Source: DATATB01 sp036268995 (GTDB lineage Bacteria > Planctomycetota > Planctomycetia > Pirellulales > PNKZ01). From it: DNA of 64,000 nt. How positions within the stretch are numbered: the stretch's first letter is position 1; each line of letters starts with the position of its first letter. This document shows positions 33,530-44,211 of this stretch, in pieces. The stretch is taken from positions 1 to 64,000 of the forward strand of contig DATATB010000185.1 of NCBI GenBank assembly GCA_036268995.1. Reading direction: 5' to 3'. Both the position numbers and the translations under genes were made by a program. The notes beneath the pieces are model-generated. The model was not told the DNA's origin, searched no databases, and saw only the letters and a list, made by a program, of their open reading frames with translations.

Positions 33530-34636
33530 TTATCGCTGGGGCTGTGGAATTTTGACCCAGCGGCGCTGCTGGTACGACTCGAGCACGGCGTCGGCGACCA
33601 CCTGGGCTGCCCAGCCGTCGTAGAAGCTGGGCACGGCCTGCCGCCGCTCGGTAATGGCCGACACAAACTCCCACACCAGATCATAGCGGAAGACGGTCGC
33701 CGGTTTGCCTTCGCGCGGGTCGCGGGGACTGTCGGCCGGCTTAAGAAACTCGGCCGGCACTTCCACCGGGGCCAGGTCATGGCCGCTGCGCCCCAGCAGA
33801 ATGGTATTGGGCTCGTGCAACCGATATACGGCCGAACCGAGCGAGCCGTTGACTTCGGCCCATTCGTGGCCAAAGCCGTCACGATGGTAGCCTTTGGCCA
33901 GCGTCGTACCCTCCCAAACGCCGGTGGCCCCGCCGGCAAACTCGCCGATCAGGCTCGACCAATCGTCCACTTCCGAGGGCGGGCATTGGCTGCCGTCGGC
34001 CGCTTCGATGCGCGGGGCAAAGCGGGCCACGGCACCGCACACCTCGTCGAGCGGCCCCAACAGGTCCAGGGCAAAGTCGATGCGGTGGATCGTCATGTCG
34101 AACAAGTCGCCGGCGCCGGCCTTGTCTTTGTATTGCCGCCAGCCCCAACTGGTTTCGGGCCAATCCAGAAACCGCTGCGAGCGAAAATGCCGTAGCTGCC
34201 CCAGCGACCCGCTGGCGGCCAGGTGCTTGAGATACCGCATGGCCGGGGCAAAGCGATAGGTGAAGGCCGTCATGTGTACCACGCCGGCGTCGCGCGCGGC
34301 CCGGTACATCTCGCCCACCTCGGCGGCGTTGAGTCCCAACGGCTTTTCGCACATCACGTGTTTGCCGTTGCGTGCCGCCGCCAGCGCGATCGAGCGGTGC
34401 GTAAAGTTGGGCGTGGCGATGATCACGGCATCGACTTCCGGATCGGCGCAAATCGCCTCCGGATCGGTCGACACGCGATCGATGCTCCAGTCCGCCCGGC
34501 GCCGCTCGAGCAAGGCCGGATCGGCATCGCATACGGCCGCCAGCCGGGCGCGCGGATCGAGCCGGATGCCGGGCACATGGTGATAGTCGCTCACCGCGCC
34601 GGCGCCGATAATGGCAATCCCCACTCGCTCGTCCAA
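33530..34636 (-). CDS. Gfo/Idh/MocA-family oxidoreductase
   Basis: The 368-residue product begins with a Rossmann fold (VGIAIIGAGAVSDYHHVPG) and has the family's ATPNFTHRSIA and CEKPLGLNAAE segments, followed by the typical beta-sheet domain with GDLFDMTIHRIDFALDLLG. Such proteins oxidise or reduce sugars and inositols with NAD(P). The start is taken as the TTG at 34636 after GAGGG, which gives the normal length; a longer start would read through the small basic gene upstream. The two are probably cotranscribed. Confidence 0.85.
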   Translation of the reverse strand: MDERVGIAIIGAGAVSDYHHVPGIRLDPRARLAAVCDADPALLERRRADWSIDRVSTDPEAICADPEVDAVIIATPNFTHRSIALAAARNGKHVMCEKPLGLNAAEVGEMYRAARDAGVVHMTAFTYRFAPAMRYLKHLAASGSLGQLRHFRSQRFLDWPETSWGWRQYKDKAGAGDLFDMTIHRIDFALDLLGPLDEVCGAVARFAPRIEAADGSQCPPSEVDDWSSLIGEFAGGATGVWEGTTLAKGYHRDGFGHEWAEVNGSLGSAVYRLHEPNTILLGRSGHDLAPVEVPAEFLKPADSPRDPREGKPATVFRYDLVWEFVSAITERRQAVPSFYDGWAAQVVADAVLESYQQRRWVKIPQPQR

Positions 34637-34682
34637 GCCGCCACCCTCGCGCTGCGGAAAAAGGCAGTGTTGATCTTGCAGA

Positions 34683-34793
34683 TCAGCTCTTCGCCGCTTC
34701 TCGCCGCTGGGCGGCCAGTTGCTTGCCGATTTCGTTGCGGCGGTGCCGGCGACGGCGGGCTTTGGCATTCTTGCCAGAACGATTCGAACCCAT
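34683..34793 (-). CDS. Small basic protein (36 residues)
   Basis: The product begins MGSNRSGKNAKARRRRHRRN and continues EIGKQLAAQRREAAKS. Eleven Arg and four Lys in 36 residues, no acidic patch beyond two Glu, so it would bind nucleic acid or ribosomes. GGAG lies nine bases before the ATG. It is too short for many gene finders. The composition recalls ribosome-associated small proteins, but I do not recognise the family. It sits directly upstream of the Gfo/Idh gene. Confidence 0.45.
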   Translation of the reverse strand: MGSNRSGKNAKARRRRHRRNEIGKQLAAQRREAAKS

Positions 34794-34993
34794 CAGAGGT
34801 TTCTCCGTAAAAAAAGTCCCCGATTGGCTGCAAAGCGACCAACCGGATTCCGGTGCAGCGGCAGAAGGGCTTTTGCGCCAGCCGGCCCATCCTAATCTTC
34901 AGCCAGCAGATGGCAAGCCGGTGGATTGGGCGGAAATGGGCGAAGACGCCCCGGTCGAGACCCCAGGGCGGAATGGATCGGCCGCGGCGAGGA

Positions 34994-35752
34994 TCAGGCC
35001 GAATCGGCCGGCGTGCCGGTGATCTGTTCCATCATCCAGCGGTCCATGTCGCTCAGCATCAGCGAGGTAATCTGATGCCCACAGGGATATTGCCGCAGCG
35101 AAATGCTCATGCCGGCCGAGTGGATCAGCTTGAGATCCTCGCAAACATCGGCGGGCTTGTACTTGGCGCTGTCGCGGCCACAGGCCAGAAACAGCGGCAG
35201 TTTCCGGGCTTCGGCCAGGCGCCACAGCGGCCGCCGGCCGGTGGGAAAACCGCCGCACAGCGACAGCACGCCGCGAAAGCGGCTGGGGTGGTTCATAGCC
35301 AGGCGAAACGCCATCGTACCGCCGCAATCGAAGCCCGCCAGGAACACGCGCTCGGGCGCGATGTTGTAGCGCCGGCCCGCCAGCTCCACGGCTTCGAACA
35401 AGCGTTGCTCGGCCAGCGCCACGTCGCCGTGCGTCTGCGACCAGCCATAGCCGCGGCGTCCGTCTTGTTTTTCCATCCGCAGCGAGCCGCGCAGCGACAC
35501 GCCGACATAGTTGCGGATGCTCACCAGCGGCATGATGCGCTTCAACTGGCCTTCGTCGTCGCTCGGTCCGTGCAGCCACACCAGCAGCGGATAGGCGTAA
35601 TTGGCTTCGTAGTGCAGCGGCGCGAAAAACGCGCAAGGGCTCTCGCCCCGGGCCGACGAGTAGAGCGCCGTGCCGGGCTTGCCGGAGGAAGAGGCGTGCG
35701 GCCGGATGGCCGGCTCCAAGACGGACGAGAGAGTTTGAAGGCGATTCATCAT
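34994..35752 (-). CDS. Alpha/beta-hydrolase-like protein with Asp at the nucleophile position
   Basis: The 252-residue product resembles carboxylesterase/phospholipase-type alpha/beta hydrolases: PLLVWLHGPSDDEGQ (oxyanion side), the nucleophile elbow FLAGFDCGGTMAF, then RPLWRLAEARKLPLFLACG and YPCGHQIT with His226. At the elbow the usual Ser is Asp142 (GFDCGG), with Cys143 next to it. Asp nucleophiles occur in haloalkane dehalogenases and epoxide hydrolases, so a changed chemistry or an inactive protein is possible. No secretion signal is seen. Confidence 0.7.
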   Translation of the reverse strand: MMNRLQTLSSVLEPAIRPHASSSGKPGTALYSSARGESPCAFFAPLHYEANYAYPLLVWLHGPSDDEGQLKRIMPLVSIRNYVGVSLRGSLRMEKQDGRRGYGWSQTHGDVALAEQRLFEAVELAGRRYNIAPERVFLAGFDCGGTMAFRLAMNHPSRFRGVLSLCGGFPTGRRPLWRLAEARKLPLFLACGRDSAKYKPADVCEDLKLIHSAGMSISLRQYPCGHQITSLMLSDMDRWMMEQITGTPADSA

Positions 35753-35783
35753 CGTATCGGTAGCTCGCTAACTCGTAGTGGCT

Positions 35784-36584
35784 TTAGTCAGAGAACGCAT
35801 CGACGGCGCCGGCCGGAGGGCGACTGGCCCCCGCACCGACAACCGGCTCGCGATCAAGGATTTCGTCCAGCGGAAAGTTCTGTCCGGGGCATTCGGTGGC
35901 GCCGATATCCTGGTGCCGCAGCACGCGATCGGCCGGAATCTCGAAGCTCGTACACAGCCGGCGCACCAGCTCGCGCGTGGCCGCCACCTGGCGCTCGGTG
36001 GGCCGGCCGTCGACAAAGTTGCCGACCAGGCAAATGCCGATGCCTTGTTCGTTGTAGAGGCGGTCGCCGGCGTGGGCCCCGTGAATCTGGCGAGTCCAGC
36101 GAAAAGTCGGTTCGACCAGGCCGTCGGCCATCCCGTGCCCGTTGCCGATGACAAAGTGATAGCCGATCCCCAGCCAGGGATTGCCCTGCGTATCCTTGCG
36201 CTGGCGATGTTCGTGATCGATGGTTTCGACATCGCCCGATTCGGTGGCCGTGTGGTGCAGGATGATGTACTTCCACTGGCGCGCCGGGGCCGCCGGCTGC
36301 CAGCTTGCAGGCAGCGAGGCGAACGTGGCCGGCAGCCGCTCGCGGGGCTCGGCTTCGATTTGCTGCCGCGTGCTTTCCAGCGGCATGTCCAACTGGATGC
36401 GGGCCGTGGCGCCGTAAGTCGGCGGCGGCACCACCGATGCGCTATTCGAAAAGCAACCGCTGCTGGCATTCATGATTGCGACGCCGAGGGTCAGTGAAAG
36501 CAGCCGCCAAAACCGTCGTTCGCCTGCAATCGCCGCTTCCTCCGGCTGTCGAACCAGCAGCTCATGGCTGGGGGCCTCCCGCAA
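35784..36584 (-). CDS. N-acetylmuramoyl-L-alanine amidase-like lipoprotein (Amidase_2)
   Basis: The 266-residue product has an N-terminal hydrophobic stretch with a lipobox-like NASSGC around residue 43, then an amidase_2 (PGRP-like) domain: YIILHHTATESG, WLGIGYHFVIGNGHG and RVLRHQDIGATECPG, which supply the zinc ligands His, His and Cys or Asp. These enzymes cut the bond between muramic acid and the stem peptide. It would sit at the inner face of the outer membrane or on the cytoplasmic membrane as a lipoprotein. This supports the view that such bacteria handle peptidoglycan. Confidence 0.8.
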   Translation of the reverse strand: MREAPSHELLVRQPEEAAIAGERRFWRLLSLTLGVAIMNASSGCFSNSASVVPPPTYGATARIQLDMPLESTRQQIEAEPRERLPATFASLPASWQPAAPARQWKYIILHHTATESGDVETIDHEHRQRKDTQGNPWLGIGYHFVIGNGHGMADGLVEPTFRWTRQIHGAHAGDRLYNEQGIGICLVGNFVDGRPTERQVAATRELVRRLCTSFEIPADRVLRHQDIGATECPGQNFPLDEILDREPVVGAGASRPPAGAVDAFSD

Positions 36585-36637
36585 TCTTCCGCTTTGAGGC
36601 GGGGACTGTAGTCCGGTCGATAGGCAGTGTCAATCTC

Positions 36638-36734
36638 AGGATCAACCGATAAATAACTTCAGTTTTCCTTGGCCCCTCACCCGACCCTCTCCCGCAAGGG
36701 GAGAAGGGTTGTGGATAAGTTATTTTTCGGTAGC
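36638..36734. repeat. Inverted-end repeat, family B, decayed copy
   Basis: AACCGATAAATAACTT near 36643 pairs imperfectly with AAGTTATTTTTCGGTA near 36717-36732. The centre (CCCCTCACCCGACCCTCTCC) matches the family B copies at 22507 and 46511. Confidence 0.65.
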
Positions 36735-36771
36735 TCCAGAAAAACAGCCGGGGTACTAGCAGCAGCGCCGA

Positions 36772-37818
<1,047 letters not shown>

Positions 37819-38072
37819 TCAGCGGCGCGGCACAACGGCCGCGCCCATAGCGTGGGCGAAAGCTGAGTATCAACGTCATGCCGGCCAAGTCAAGTACCCG
37901 AGTGGCCGCCCCATAGACCGGCGGCGGCTGACAGCGGTACACTGAGCGGTTCGATCCACGCGGCTCGACCGAGCTCGCCGAGGTCCGTCCACATTACAAG
38001 CAGGGGGCAGGGCTTTGCCCACCCGACGGGTACAGATCCTCATACATTCTTTTTTTGCCGGGCGATGCATTC

Positions 38073-39806
38073 ATGGCGTTGGAGATGGAAAAGCTGGTCT
38101 CGCTGTGCAAGCGGCGGGGTTTCCTGTTTCAGTCGAGCGAGATCTACGGCGGCCTCAACGGCTTCTGGGACTACGGCCCGCTGGGCGTGGAGCTGAAGCG
38201 CAACGTCAAAGAGGCCTGGTGGCGCGACATGGTCAGCGGCCACGACGACCTGGCCACACCGCCCGGCGCGCCCGTGCCCTACGAAATGTGCGGCCTCGAC
38301 TCAACCATCATCATGCACCCGCAGATCTGGAAGTGCTCGGGCCACTACGATCTGTTTCATGACTGGATGCAAACCTGCCGGCAGTGCAAGAAGCTGTTCC
38401 GGTCGGATCACGTCTGGGAGATGCTGAAGGAAGCTCCGTGGGTGCTCTCTTTCGCCGAGACCTGCCGGCCGTCGGTCGATTCCGAGGTGTTGATCTTCGA
38501 AAGCCCGGCGGCGCTTGAGTGGGCGCGCAAAAAAGGCAGGAAACTGGCGCCAGGCCTGGCGCTTGTCCGTAATCCTACTGTCACGATGTCGTGGCTAGCC
38601 GAAGATTTGGAGAACAATCCAGAGCTGGATTTGTCTCTGCCGAATTTGTTGCGTTACATCGCAACCGAGCAGAAGGCAGTTACGGGTTTGCAAACGCCTT
38701 GCCCGAACTGTGGCGGCGATCTGACCGAGCCACGCGAATTCAACCTGATGTTCGAGACGCATACCGGCGCGCTGAAATCGGAAGATAGCAAGACGTTCCT
38801 GCGCCCGGAGACGGCGCAGGGCATCTTCGTCAACTTTAAAAACGTGCTCGATAGCTCGCGGGTAAAGATCCCGTTCGGCATCGCGCAGCAGGGCAAGAGC
38901 TTTCGCAACGAGATCACGCCGCGCAACTTTACGTTTCGCTCGCGCGAGTTCGAGCAGATGGAAATCGAGTTTTTCTGCCATCCGGGCCAGTCGCTGGCCT
39001 GGTACAAGTACTGGCGCGATCGTCGCTACCAGTGGTATCTCGATCTGGGCCTGGCCGGCGACCGCTTGCGGCTGCGCGATCACGATGCCGACGAGCTGAG
39101 CCATTACTCGTGCGGCACGGCCGATATCGAATATGCCTTCCCGTTCTTGCCGCCTGGCGAGTTCGGCGAGCTGGAAGGCATCGCCCATCGCGGCGATTTC
39201 GACCTGCGCAGCCATATGGAAGGCAAGCTGGTCCACGAAAACCCCGACGACAAGACTTCGCCGCTGGTGCTGGAGCGCGACGCCGACGGCAACCCCCGTC
39301 ACAAGGGCAGCGGCAAGGATCTGTCGTACTTCGACGACATCACGCGCGAGCGCTACACGCCGCACGTCATCGAGCCTTCGGCCGGGGCCGATCGGGCCAC
39401 GCTGGCCTTCTTGTGCGAGGCCTATCGCGAGGACAGCGTTCCCGACGACAAGGGCAACCCGCGCGAGCGAGTGTACCTCAAGCTGCACCCGCGGCTGGCG
39501 CCGGTGAAGGCCGCCGTGTTTCCGCTGGTGAAGAAGGACGGAATGCCCGAGGTGGCCGAGAAGATTTACCGCGATCTAAAAAAGCAGTTCAACGTTTTTT
39601 ACGACGAAAAAGGGGCCGTCGGCCGCCGCTATGCCCGGCAGGACGAGGTGGGTACGCCCTACTGCATCACGGTCGACGGCCAAACGCTCCAGGACCAGAC
39701 CGTGACGTTCCGCGATCGCGACACGCTGCGGCAGTGGCGCGTGAACGTGGCCGATTGTTTGAGTGAACTGACCTCGCGTTTGCAAACGAATCAACACACG
39801 CCATGA
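38073..39806 (+). CDS. glyS: Glycyl-tRNA synthetase (single-chain alpha2 type)
   Basis: This class II synthetase charges tRNA-Gly. The 577-residue product starts MALEMEKLVSLCKRRGFLFQ and carries IYGGLNGFWDYGPLG, a zinc-type CRQCKKLFRSDH and CPNCGGDLTE pair, motif 2 region FRNEITPRNFTFRSREFEQME and the late motif 3-like segment TYCITVDGQT-type DRDTLRQWRV. Domain order fits the GlyQS/GRS1 single-chain form of Gram-positives, archaea and planctomycetes. The next gene overlaps its stop (ATGA). Confidence 0.92.
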   Translation: MALEMEKLVSLCKRRGFLFQSSEIYGGLNGFWDYGPLGVELKRNVKEAWWRDMVSGHDDLATPPGAPVPYEMCGLDSTIIMHPQIWKCSGHYDLFHDWMQTCRQCKKLFRSDHVWEMLKEAPWVLSFAETCRPSVDSEVLIFESPAALEWARKKGRKLAPGLALVRNPTVTMSWLAEDLENNPELDLSLPNLLRYIATEQKAVTGLQTPCPNCGGDLTEPREFNLMFETHTGALKSEDSKTFLRPETAQGIFVNFKNVLDSSRVKIPFGIAQQGKSFRNEITPRNFTFRSREFEQMEIEFFCHPGQSLAWYKYWRDRRYQWYLDLGLAGDRLRLRDHDADELSHYSCGTADIEYAFPFLPPGEFGELEGIAHRGDFDLRSHMEGKLVHENPDDKTSPLVLERDADGNPRHKGSGKDLSYFDDITRERYTPHVIEPSAGADRATLAFLCEAYREDSVPDDKGNPRERVYLKLHPRLAPVKAAVFPLVKKDGMPEVAEKIYRDLKKQFNVFYDEKGAVGRRYARQDEVGTPYCITVDGQTLQDQTVTFRDRDTLRQWRVNVADCLSELTSRLQTNQHTP

Positions 39807-40624
39807 AGCCGGCCTTGAGCCAGGTCTGCTCGCTGCACTCGCCCTTCGATCAAGATGTGATCGATTATGCGGCCGGCGCGTGCCGCAGCATCGAGATGTG
39901 GCTCGGCAAGCTGGAAACCTGGCTCGACAAACATTCGCTGGACGACGTCCGCCGGCTAATGGCCGAGAATGAAGTCGAGTTTCCCGTGGCTAGCTACCAG
40001 GGCGGCTTGCTCGCCAGCCAGGGCGACGCGCGGCGCCAGCATTGGCAACACTTTCACCACCGGCTCGATCTCTGCCGGCAGTTGAACGTCCAGACCTTGG
40101 TCGTGGCCTGCGACATTGCCGAACCGCCCCAGCCGGCCACGCTCGATCGGATTCGCATGTCACTGGCCCAGGCAGCGCAGGCGGCCGGAGAAGCCGGCCT
40201 GCGGCTGGCGCTCGAGTTTCAGGCCCGCTCGACGCTGGGCAACAACTTGCAAACGGCCGCCGCGCTGGTCGGCGAAACCGGTTCGCCGCATTTGGGCCTG
40301 TGCTTCGATGTATTCCATTACTATGCCGGCCCCAGCAAGTTCGAAGACCTGGCGTATCTTTCGCCGGCCAATCTGTTTCACGTGCAATTCTCCGACGTGA
40401 CGGAAGTCGCCCGCGAACTCACCGCCGACGGCGACCGCGTTCTGCCCGGCGACGGCGATTTCCAGCTCGCTGCGATTGTGGAAGTGCTCGGCACGATTGG
40501 ATACGACGGCTACGTCTCGGTCGAACTGATGAACCCCCAGATTTGGCAGGTGCCCGCCCGGCAGTTCGGCGAGATTGCCATGACGGCGCTGCGCAAGGTG
40601 CTGGGGCAAGCGAGCATGGGTTAG
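39803..40624 (+). CDS. Sugar phosphate isomerase/epimerase-like TIM-barrel protein
   Basis: The 273-residue product is the third xylose-isomerase-like barrel of the window: RSIEMWLGKLETWL, LRLALEFQARSTLGNN with Glu, LGLCFDVFHYYAG with Asp and His, and FHVQFSDV. It overlaps the stop of glyS by four bases and is thus cotranslated, an unexpected pairing. The substrate is unknown. Confidence 0.8.
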   Translation: MKPALSQVCSLHSPFDQDVIDYAAGACRSIEMWLGKLETWLDKHSLDDVRRLMAENEVEFPVASYQGGLLASQGDARRQHWQHFHHRLDLCRQLNVQTLVVACDIAEPPQPATLDRIRMSLAQAAQAAGEAGLRLALEFQARSTLGNNLQTAAALVGETGSPHLGLCFDVFHYYAGPSKFEDLAYLSPANLFHVQFSDVTEVARELTADGDRVLPGDGDFQLAAIVEVLGTIGYDGYVSVELMNPQIWQVPARQFGEIAMTALRKVLGQASMG

Positions 40625-40726
40625 TGAGGAACGGTGCAGGCGAGCGGCACGCGCAAGCGTGCCAGTCACCCGATGCAAACGATGAACGATGAACGATGAA
40701 TGCTGAACGACCAATGAGGTCCCGCC

Positions 40727-41029
40727 ATGACTCCGATTGCGTTTGAGGCCGACCCGAAGCTTGTGGCAATTGTCAGCTCGCCGGGCAATTACGCTCGTTG
40801 GATGCTGTGGCGCGTGGTGCCGGTCTGCGCCATGTTTGCGATCATGGACCCGGATCGGGAACAAGGCATCAATTTGGCGGCGATGTTGGCATGCGTGTTA
40901 TGCCAGGCACCCTATTACCGGCTCGGCCGGGCAGCGGCCCAGGCTTGGCGGCAGCAGCATCCTCCGGCGGGTCCGACCTGGGCCTTTCGGCTGGGCCGGT
41001 TGTGTGCGAAAGCCTTCCCCAGCGCTTGA
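40727..41029 (+). CDS. Small hypothetical protein
   Basis: The 100-residue product begins [20 protein letters not shown], has a weakly hydrophobic middle ([12 protein letters not shown]) and a basic C-terminal part. A short repeat of GATGAACGATGAAT type precedes it. No family recognised; it could be a soluble or peripheral membrane protein. Confidence 0.4.
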   Translation: MTPIAFEADPKLVAIVSSPGNYARWMLWRVVPVCAMFAIMDPDREQGINLAAMLACVLCQAPYYRLGRAAAQAWRQQHPPAGPTWAFRLGRLCAKAFPSA

Positions 41030-41133
41030 GTCGGCCCCGATCTTGTGCCAGACTCTTGGCGCGGTGGGTGCCATGCCCACGCCGCGTGGGCATGGCACCC
41101 GAGGTCGATCACCGATTTCTTGGAGCCATCCGC

Positions 41134-41997
41134 ATGCACGAAGAACTCTTGAGCCTGATGCCGAAAGTCGATGTCAATCGCCGGCAGTTCGTGGTCACGA
41201 CCTTGGCCACGGGCTTTGCACTGTCGGTGCAGCCGGTGTCGGCCGCGACGATCACGACCGATACCACCGGCCTGGTGGCGGGCGAAGTGAAGATCTCGGT
41301 GCCCGACGGCGAGGTTCCCGCGTATCGGGCCATGCCTTCGTCCGGCGGCCCCTTCCCGGTGATCCTGGTCGTGCAGGAAATCTTCGGCGTCCACGAGCAC
41401 ATCAAGGATCTTTGCCGGCGGCTGGCGAAGCTCGGTTATCTGGCCGTCGCGCCGGAGCTGTATGCGCGGCAGGGCGACGTGTCGAAGATCGAGAACATTC
41501 GCGAAGTCATTGCCAAGGTCGTCTCGAAGGTGCCGGACAAGCAGGTCATGTCCGACCTGGATGCCACGGTGGCTTGGGCCAAAAAATCCGGCAAGGGCAA
41601 TAGCTCGAAGCTCGGCATCACCGGCTTCTGCTGGGGCGGCCGCATTGTGTGGTTGTATGCGGCGCACAATCCGGAGCTCAAGGCGGGCGTGGCCTGGTAC
41701 GGCCGGCTCACGAGTACCAAGGACGAGCTGCATCCCGAGCATCCGTTGGACCTCGTGAAGGAGCTGAAGGCGCCGGTGCTGGGCCTGTATGGCGGAGCCG
41801 ACCAGGGGATTCCCGTTTCGACGGTCGACCAGATGCGCGAGGCGCTCAAGGCCGACGGCAAGCCGGGCGAGCTGATCGTATATCCCGACACGCCGCACGG
41901 CTTCAACGCCGACTACCGCCCCAGCTTTACCAAGAGTGCGGCCGAGGATGGCTGGAAGCGGATGCTCGACTGGTTCAAACGCTACGGCGTGGCCTGA
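41134..41997 (+). CDS. Dienelactone-hydrolase-family protein with Tat signal
   Basis: The 287-residue product has [18 protein letters not shown], a twin-arginine signal, then the DLH fold with [20 protein letters not shown], nucleophile Cys in [10 protein letters not shown], Asp in YGGADQGIP and His in TPHGFNAD. Family members hydrolyse dienelactone or related esters with a Cys-His-Asp triad. Export in folded form across the membrane is expected. The next gene follows within 90 bases. Confidence 0.85.
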   Translation: MHEELLSLMPKVDVNRRQFVVTTLATGFALSVQPVSAATITTDTTGLVAGEVKISVPDGEVPAYRAMPSSGGPFPVILVVQEIFGVHEHIKDLCRRLAKLGYLAVAPELYARQGDVSKIENIREVIAKVVSKVPDKQVMSDLDATVAWAKKSGKGNSSKLGITGFCWGGRIVWLYAAHNPELKAGVAWYGRLTSTKDELHPEHPLDLVKELKAPVLGLYGGADQGIPVSTVDQMREALKADGKPGELIVYPDTPHGFNADYRPSFTKSAAEDGWKRMLDWFKRYGVA

Positions 41998-42080
41998 AAC
42001 GTCCCGTCGCTGCCATCGCAAACATACAGCCGCGACCGCTGGTCGCGTTCCCCCAGTCGCGGTCCCCCGAAGGAGCAGCG

Positions 42081-44147
42081 TTGGCCACGGTCACCGAAGC
42101 GCTCGATCTGGCCCTCAAGCATCACCAGGCCGGCCGGCTGGCTGAGGCCGAGCGGATCTATCGCCAGATCCTGGCCGCCATGCCCAACCAGCCTGACGCC
42201 TGGCACCGGTTGGGCTTGCTGGCCTGCCACGCCGGCAACCCGACCTTCGGCGTCGAGGCCATCACGCGCGCAATCAGCATCAACCCCGACGACGCGGCCT
42301 ATTACAGCAATCTAGGCGCCGCCTACCAGGCCTTGGGCCGCACGGAAGAAGCGCTCAAAAACCATTGCCTGGCCGTCAAAATCAATCGCAATTGGCCCGA
42401 AGGACATTTCACCCTGGGGTTGGCGCTCGTGCGTGCCAATCAATTGCGCGACGCGGCCGTGGCGCTGGCCGAGACGACGCGGCTGGCACCGCAGCGGCCC
42501 GAGCCATTCAACGAGTTGGGCATTGTCTTGGCCCGCCTGGGGCGGATGGATGAAGCGGCCGATGCGTTCCGGCAGGCCACGCGTTTGCGGCCCGAATACG
42601 CCGACGCCTACAACAATCTCGGCAACGTACGGCTTTCGCAAAATCGCCTGGACGAGGCCATCGGCCGCTACCAGAAGGCCATCGAGCTCAAGCCGAATTA
42701 CTACCAGGCCCACGCCCACCTGGGCATCGCCTATTCGCGGCAGGGACGCACCCACGAGTCGATCGTCTGCCTCGAGCATGCCGTCGAGCTCCAACCCAAC
42801 TCGGCCGATCCCCAAAATAATCTGGGCAACGCGCTGCTGGTCGCCGGCCAGTTAGACCGGGCTCTGGGCGTCTTTCGAACGGCGCTCAAGCTCGATCCGA
42901 ACTTCGCGCCCGCCATCAGCAATTATCTGTTCGCGCTCAATTACGACCCGGCGATCGAGCCCGAGCGGCTGGCCGAGGAGCACCGCACTTGGGCCGGACG
43001 CTTGGAGGCCGGGCTGCCGGCTCCAGCGGGCTACGATAACGCGCCCGAACCCGACAGGGCGCTGCGCGTGGCGTACGTCTCGCCCGATTTCCGCCGCCAT
43101 CCGGTGAGCGCGTTCATGCTCGCCGCGCTCACGCAAGGCAATCGCAGCCGCATGCAGACGATCCTGCTAGCCGACGTGATGGTGCCCGACGCGACGACCC
43201 GGCGGCTCGAATCTTTGGCCGACGGCTGGCACGACACGACCGGCATGTCGCACGAGCAACTGGCCGAGCTCGTGCGGCGCGAAAAGATCGACGTCCTCGT
43301 CGATCTGACGGGCCACACTTCGGGCAACCGGCTGGGCGTGATGGCCCGCCGGCCGGCTCCGGTGCAAGTGTCGTATATCGGCTATCCGGCCACTACCGGG
43401 CTGACCTCGATCCAATACCTGCTGACCGACGACATCGTCGACCCGGCCGGCGAAGAGCGACTGTACACCGAGTCGCTGGTGAGGCTGCCGGGCGGATTTT
43501 CGTGCTACACGCCCCTGGACGACGCGCCGGCCGTCAGCCCGTTGCCGGCCAGCGGCTCGGGCCGAATCACGTTCGGTGCGCTGCAAACCTTGGCCAAGCT
43601 CAACAGCCAGGTGCTCGCGCTCTGGGCACGCGTGGTCCGGCAGGTGCCCGGCTCGCGGCTGCTGATTGCCCGCGACGTGCTCACCGGCCCGATCGCCCAG
43701 GCGGTGGCCGACCAGTTGCTGGCCGCAGGGCTTAAGCCTGAAGATTTCGAGCTGCGGCACGAGTTTCCGGCCGGCGGGCATCTGGCGCTCTACCGCGAAA
43801 TCGACATCGCGCTGGACCCGTTCCCGTGGAGCGGCCACACGACCGCCTGCGAAGCCCTGTGGATGGGCGTGCCCACCGTGTCGCTCGTCGGTCACCGGCA
43901 TGCCGGCCGGATGGTGGCCAGCGTGTTGTCCCAGGCCGGCCTGCGCGACTGGCTGGCGCGCGATGCGGACGAATACGTGGCGATCGCTGCCCGGGCGGCG
44001 GGCGATCTCGATGCGATGGCCGCTTTGCGCAGCGGCATGCGGCAGCGCATGGCGGCCTCGGCCCTGTGCGATGCCGCGCGTTTTGCCGGCGAACTGGAAC
44101 AAGCGTATCGGGGCATGTGGAGCGACTGGTGCCGGCAGCGAGGCTAG
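42081..44147 (+). CDS. TPR protein with O-GlcNAc-transferase-like (GT41) domain
   Basis: The 688-residue product has TPR repeats in about residues 10-265 (for example ADAYNNLGNVRLSQNRLDEA and YQAHAHLGIAYSRQGRT), then the glycosyltransferase-41 part from about residue 315 (RVAYVSPDFRRHPVSAFML), with VLVDLTGHTSGNRLGVMARR, PVQVSYIGYPATTG and the late PTVSLVGHRHAGRMVASVL. SPINDLY-like enzymes transfer sugar from a nucleotide donor to Ser or Thr of target proteins; the bacterial forms are of uncertain target. The start is taken as TTG at 42081 behind AAGGAG. Confidence 0.85.
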   Translation: MATVTEALDLALKHHQAGRLAEAERIYRQILAAMPNQPDAWHRLGLLACHAGNPTFGVEAITRAISINPDDAAYYSNLGAAYQALGRTEEALKNHCLAVKINRNWPEGHFTLGLALVRANQLRDAAVALAETTRLAPQRPEPFNELGIVLARLGRMDEAADAFRQATRLRPEYADAYNNLGNVRLSQNRLDEAIGRYQKAIELKPNYYQAHAHLGIAYSRQGRTHESIVCLEHAVELQPNSADPQNNLGNALLVAGQLDRALGVFRTALKLDPNFAPAISNYLFALNYDPAIEPERLAEEHRTWAGRLEAGLPAPAGYDNAPEPDRALRVAYVSPDFRRHPVSAFMLAALTQGNRSRMQTILLADVMVPDATTRRLESLADGWHDTTGMSHEQLAELVRREKIDVLVDLTGHTSGNRLGVMARRPAPVQVSYIGYPATTGLTSIQYLLTDDIVDPAGEERLYTESLVRLPGGFSCYTPLDDAPAVSPLPASGSGRITFGALQTLAKLNSQVLALWARVVRQVPGSRLLIARDVLTGPIAQAVADQLLAAGLKPEDFELRHEFPAGGHLALYREIDIALDPFPWSGHTTACEALWMGVPTVSLVGHRHAGRMVASVLSQAGLRDWLARDADEYVAIAARAAGDLDAMAALRSGMRQRMAASALCDAARFAGELEQAYRGMWSDWCRQRG

Positions 44148-44156
44148 CCAACAACC

Positions 44157-44184
44157 GGCGAGCCGGGAGCGTTAGCGACCGGAG
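44157..44184. repeat. Single copy of the GAGCCGGGAGCG repeat
   Basis: The 28-base unit at 44157-44184 (GGCGAGCCGGGAGCGTTAGC, then GACCGGAG) is identical to the arm of the perfect hairpin at 58687-58752. It lies between the TPR/GT41 and OsmC genes. Confidence 0.7.
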
Positions 44185-44211
44185 GACGTCGTCGAGTAAG
44201 GAACATGAACC

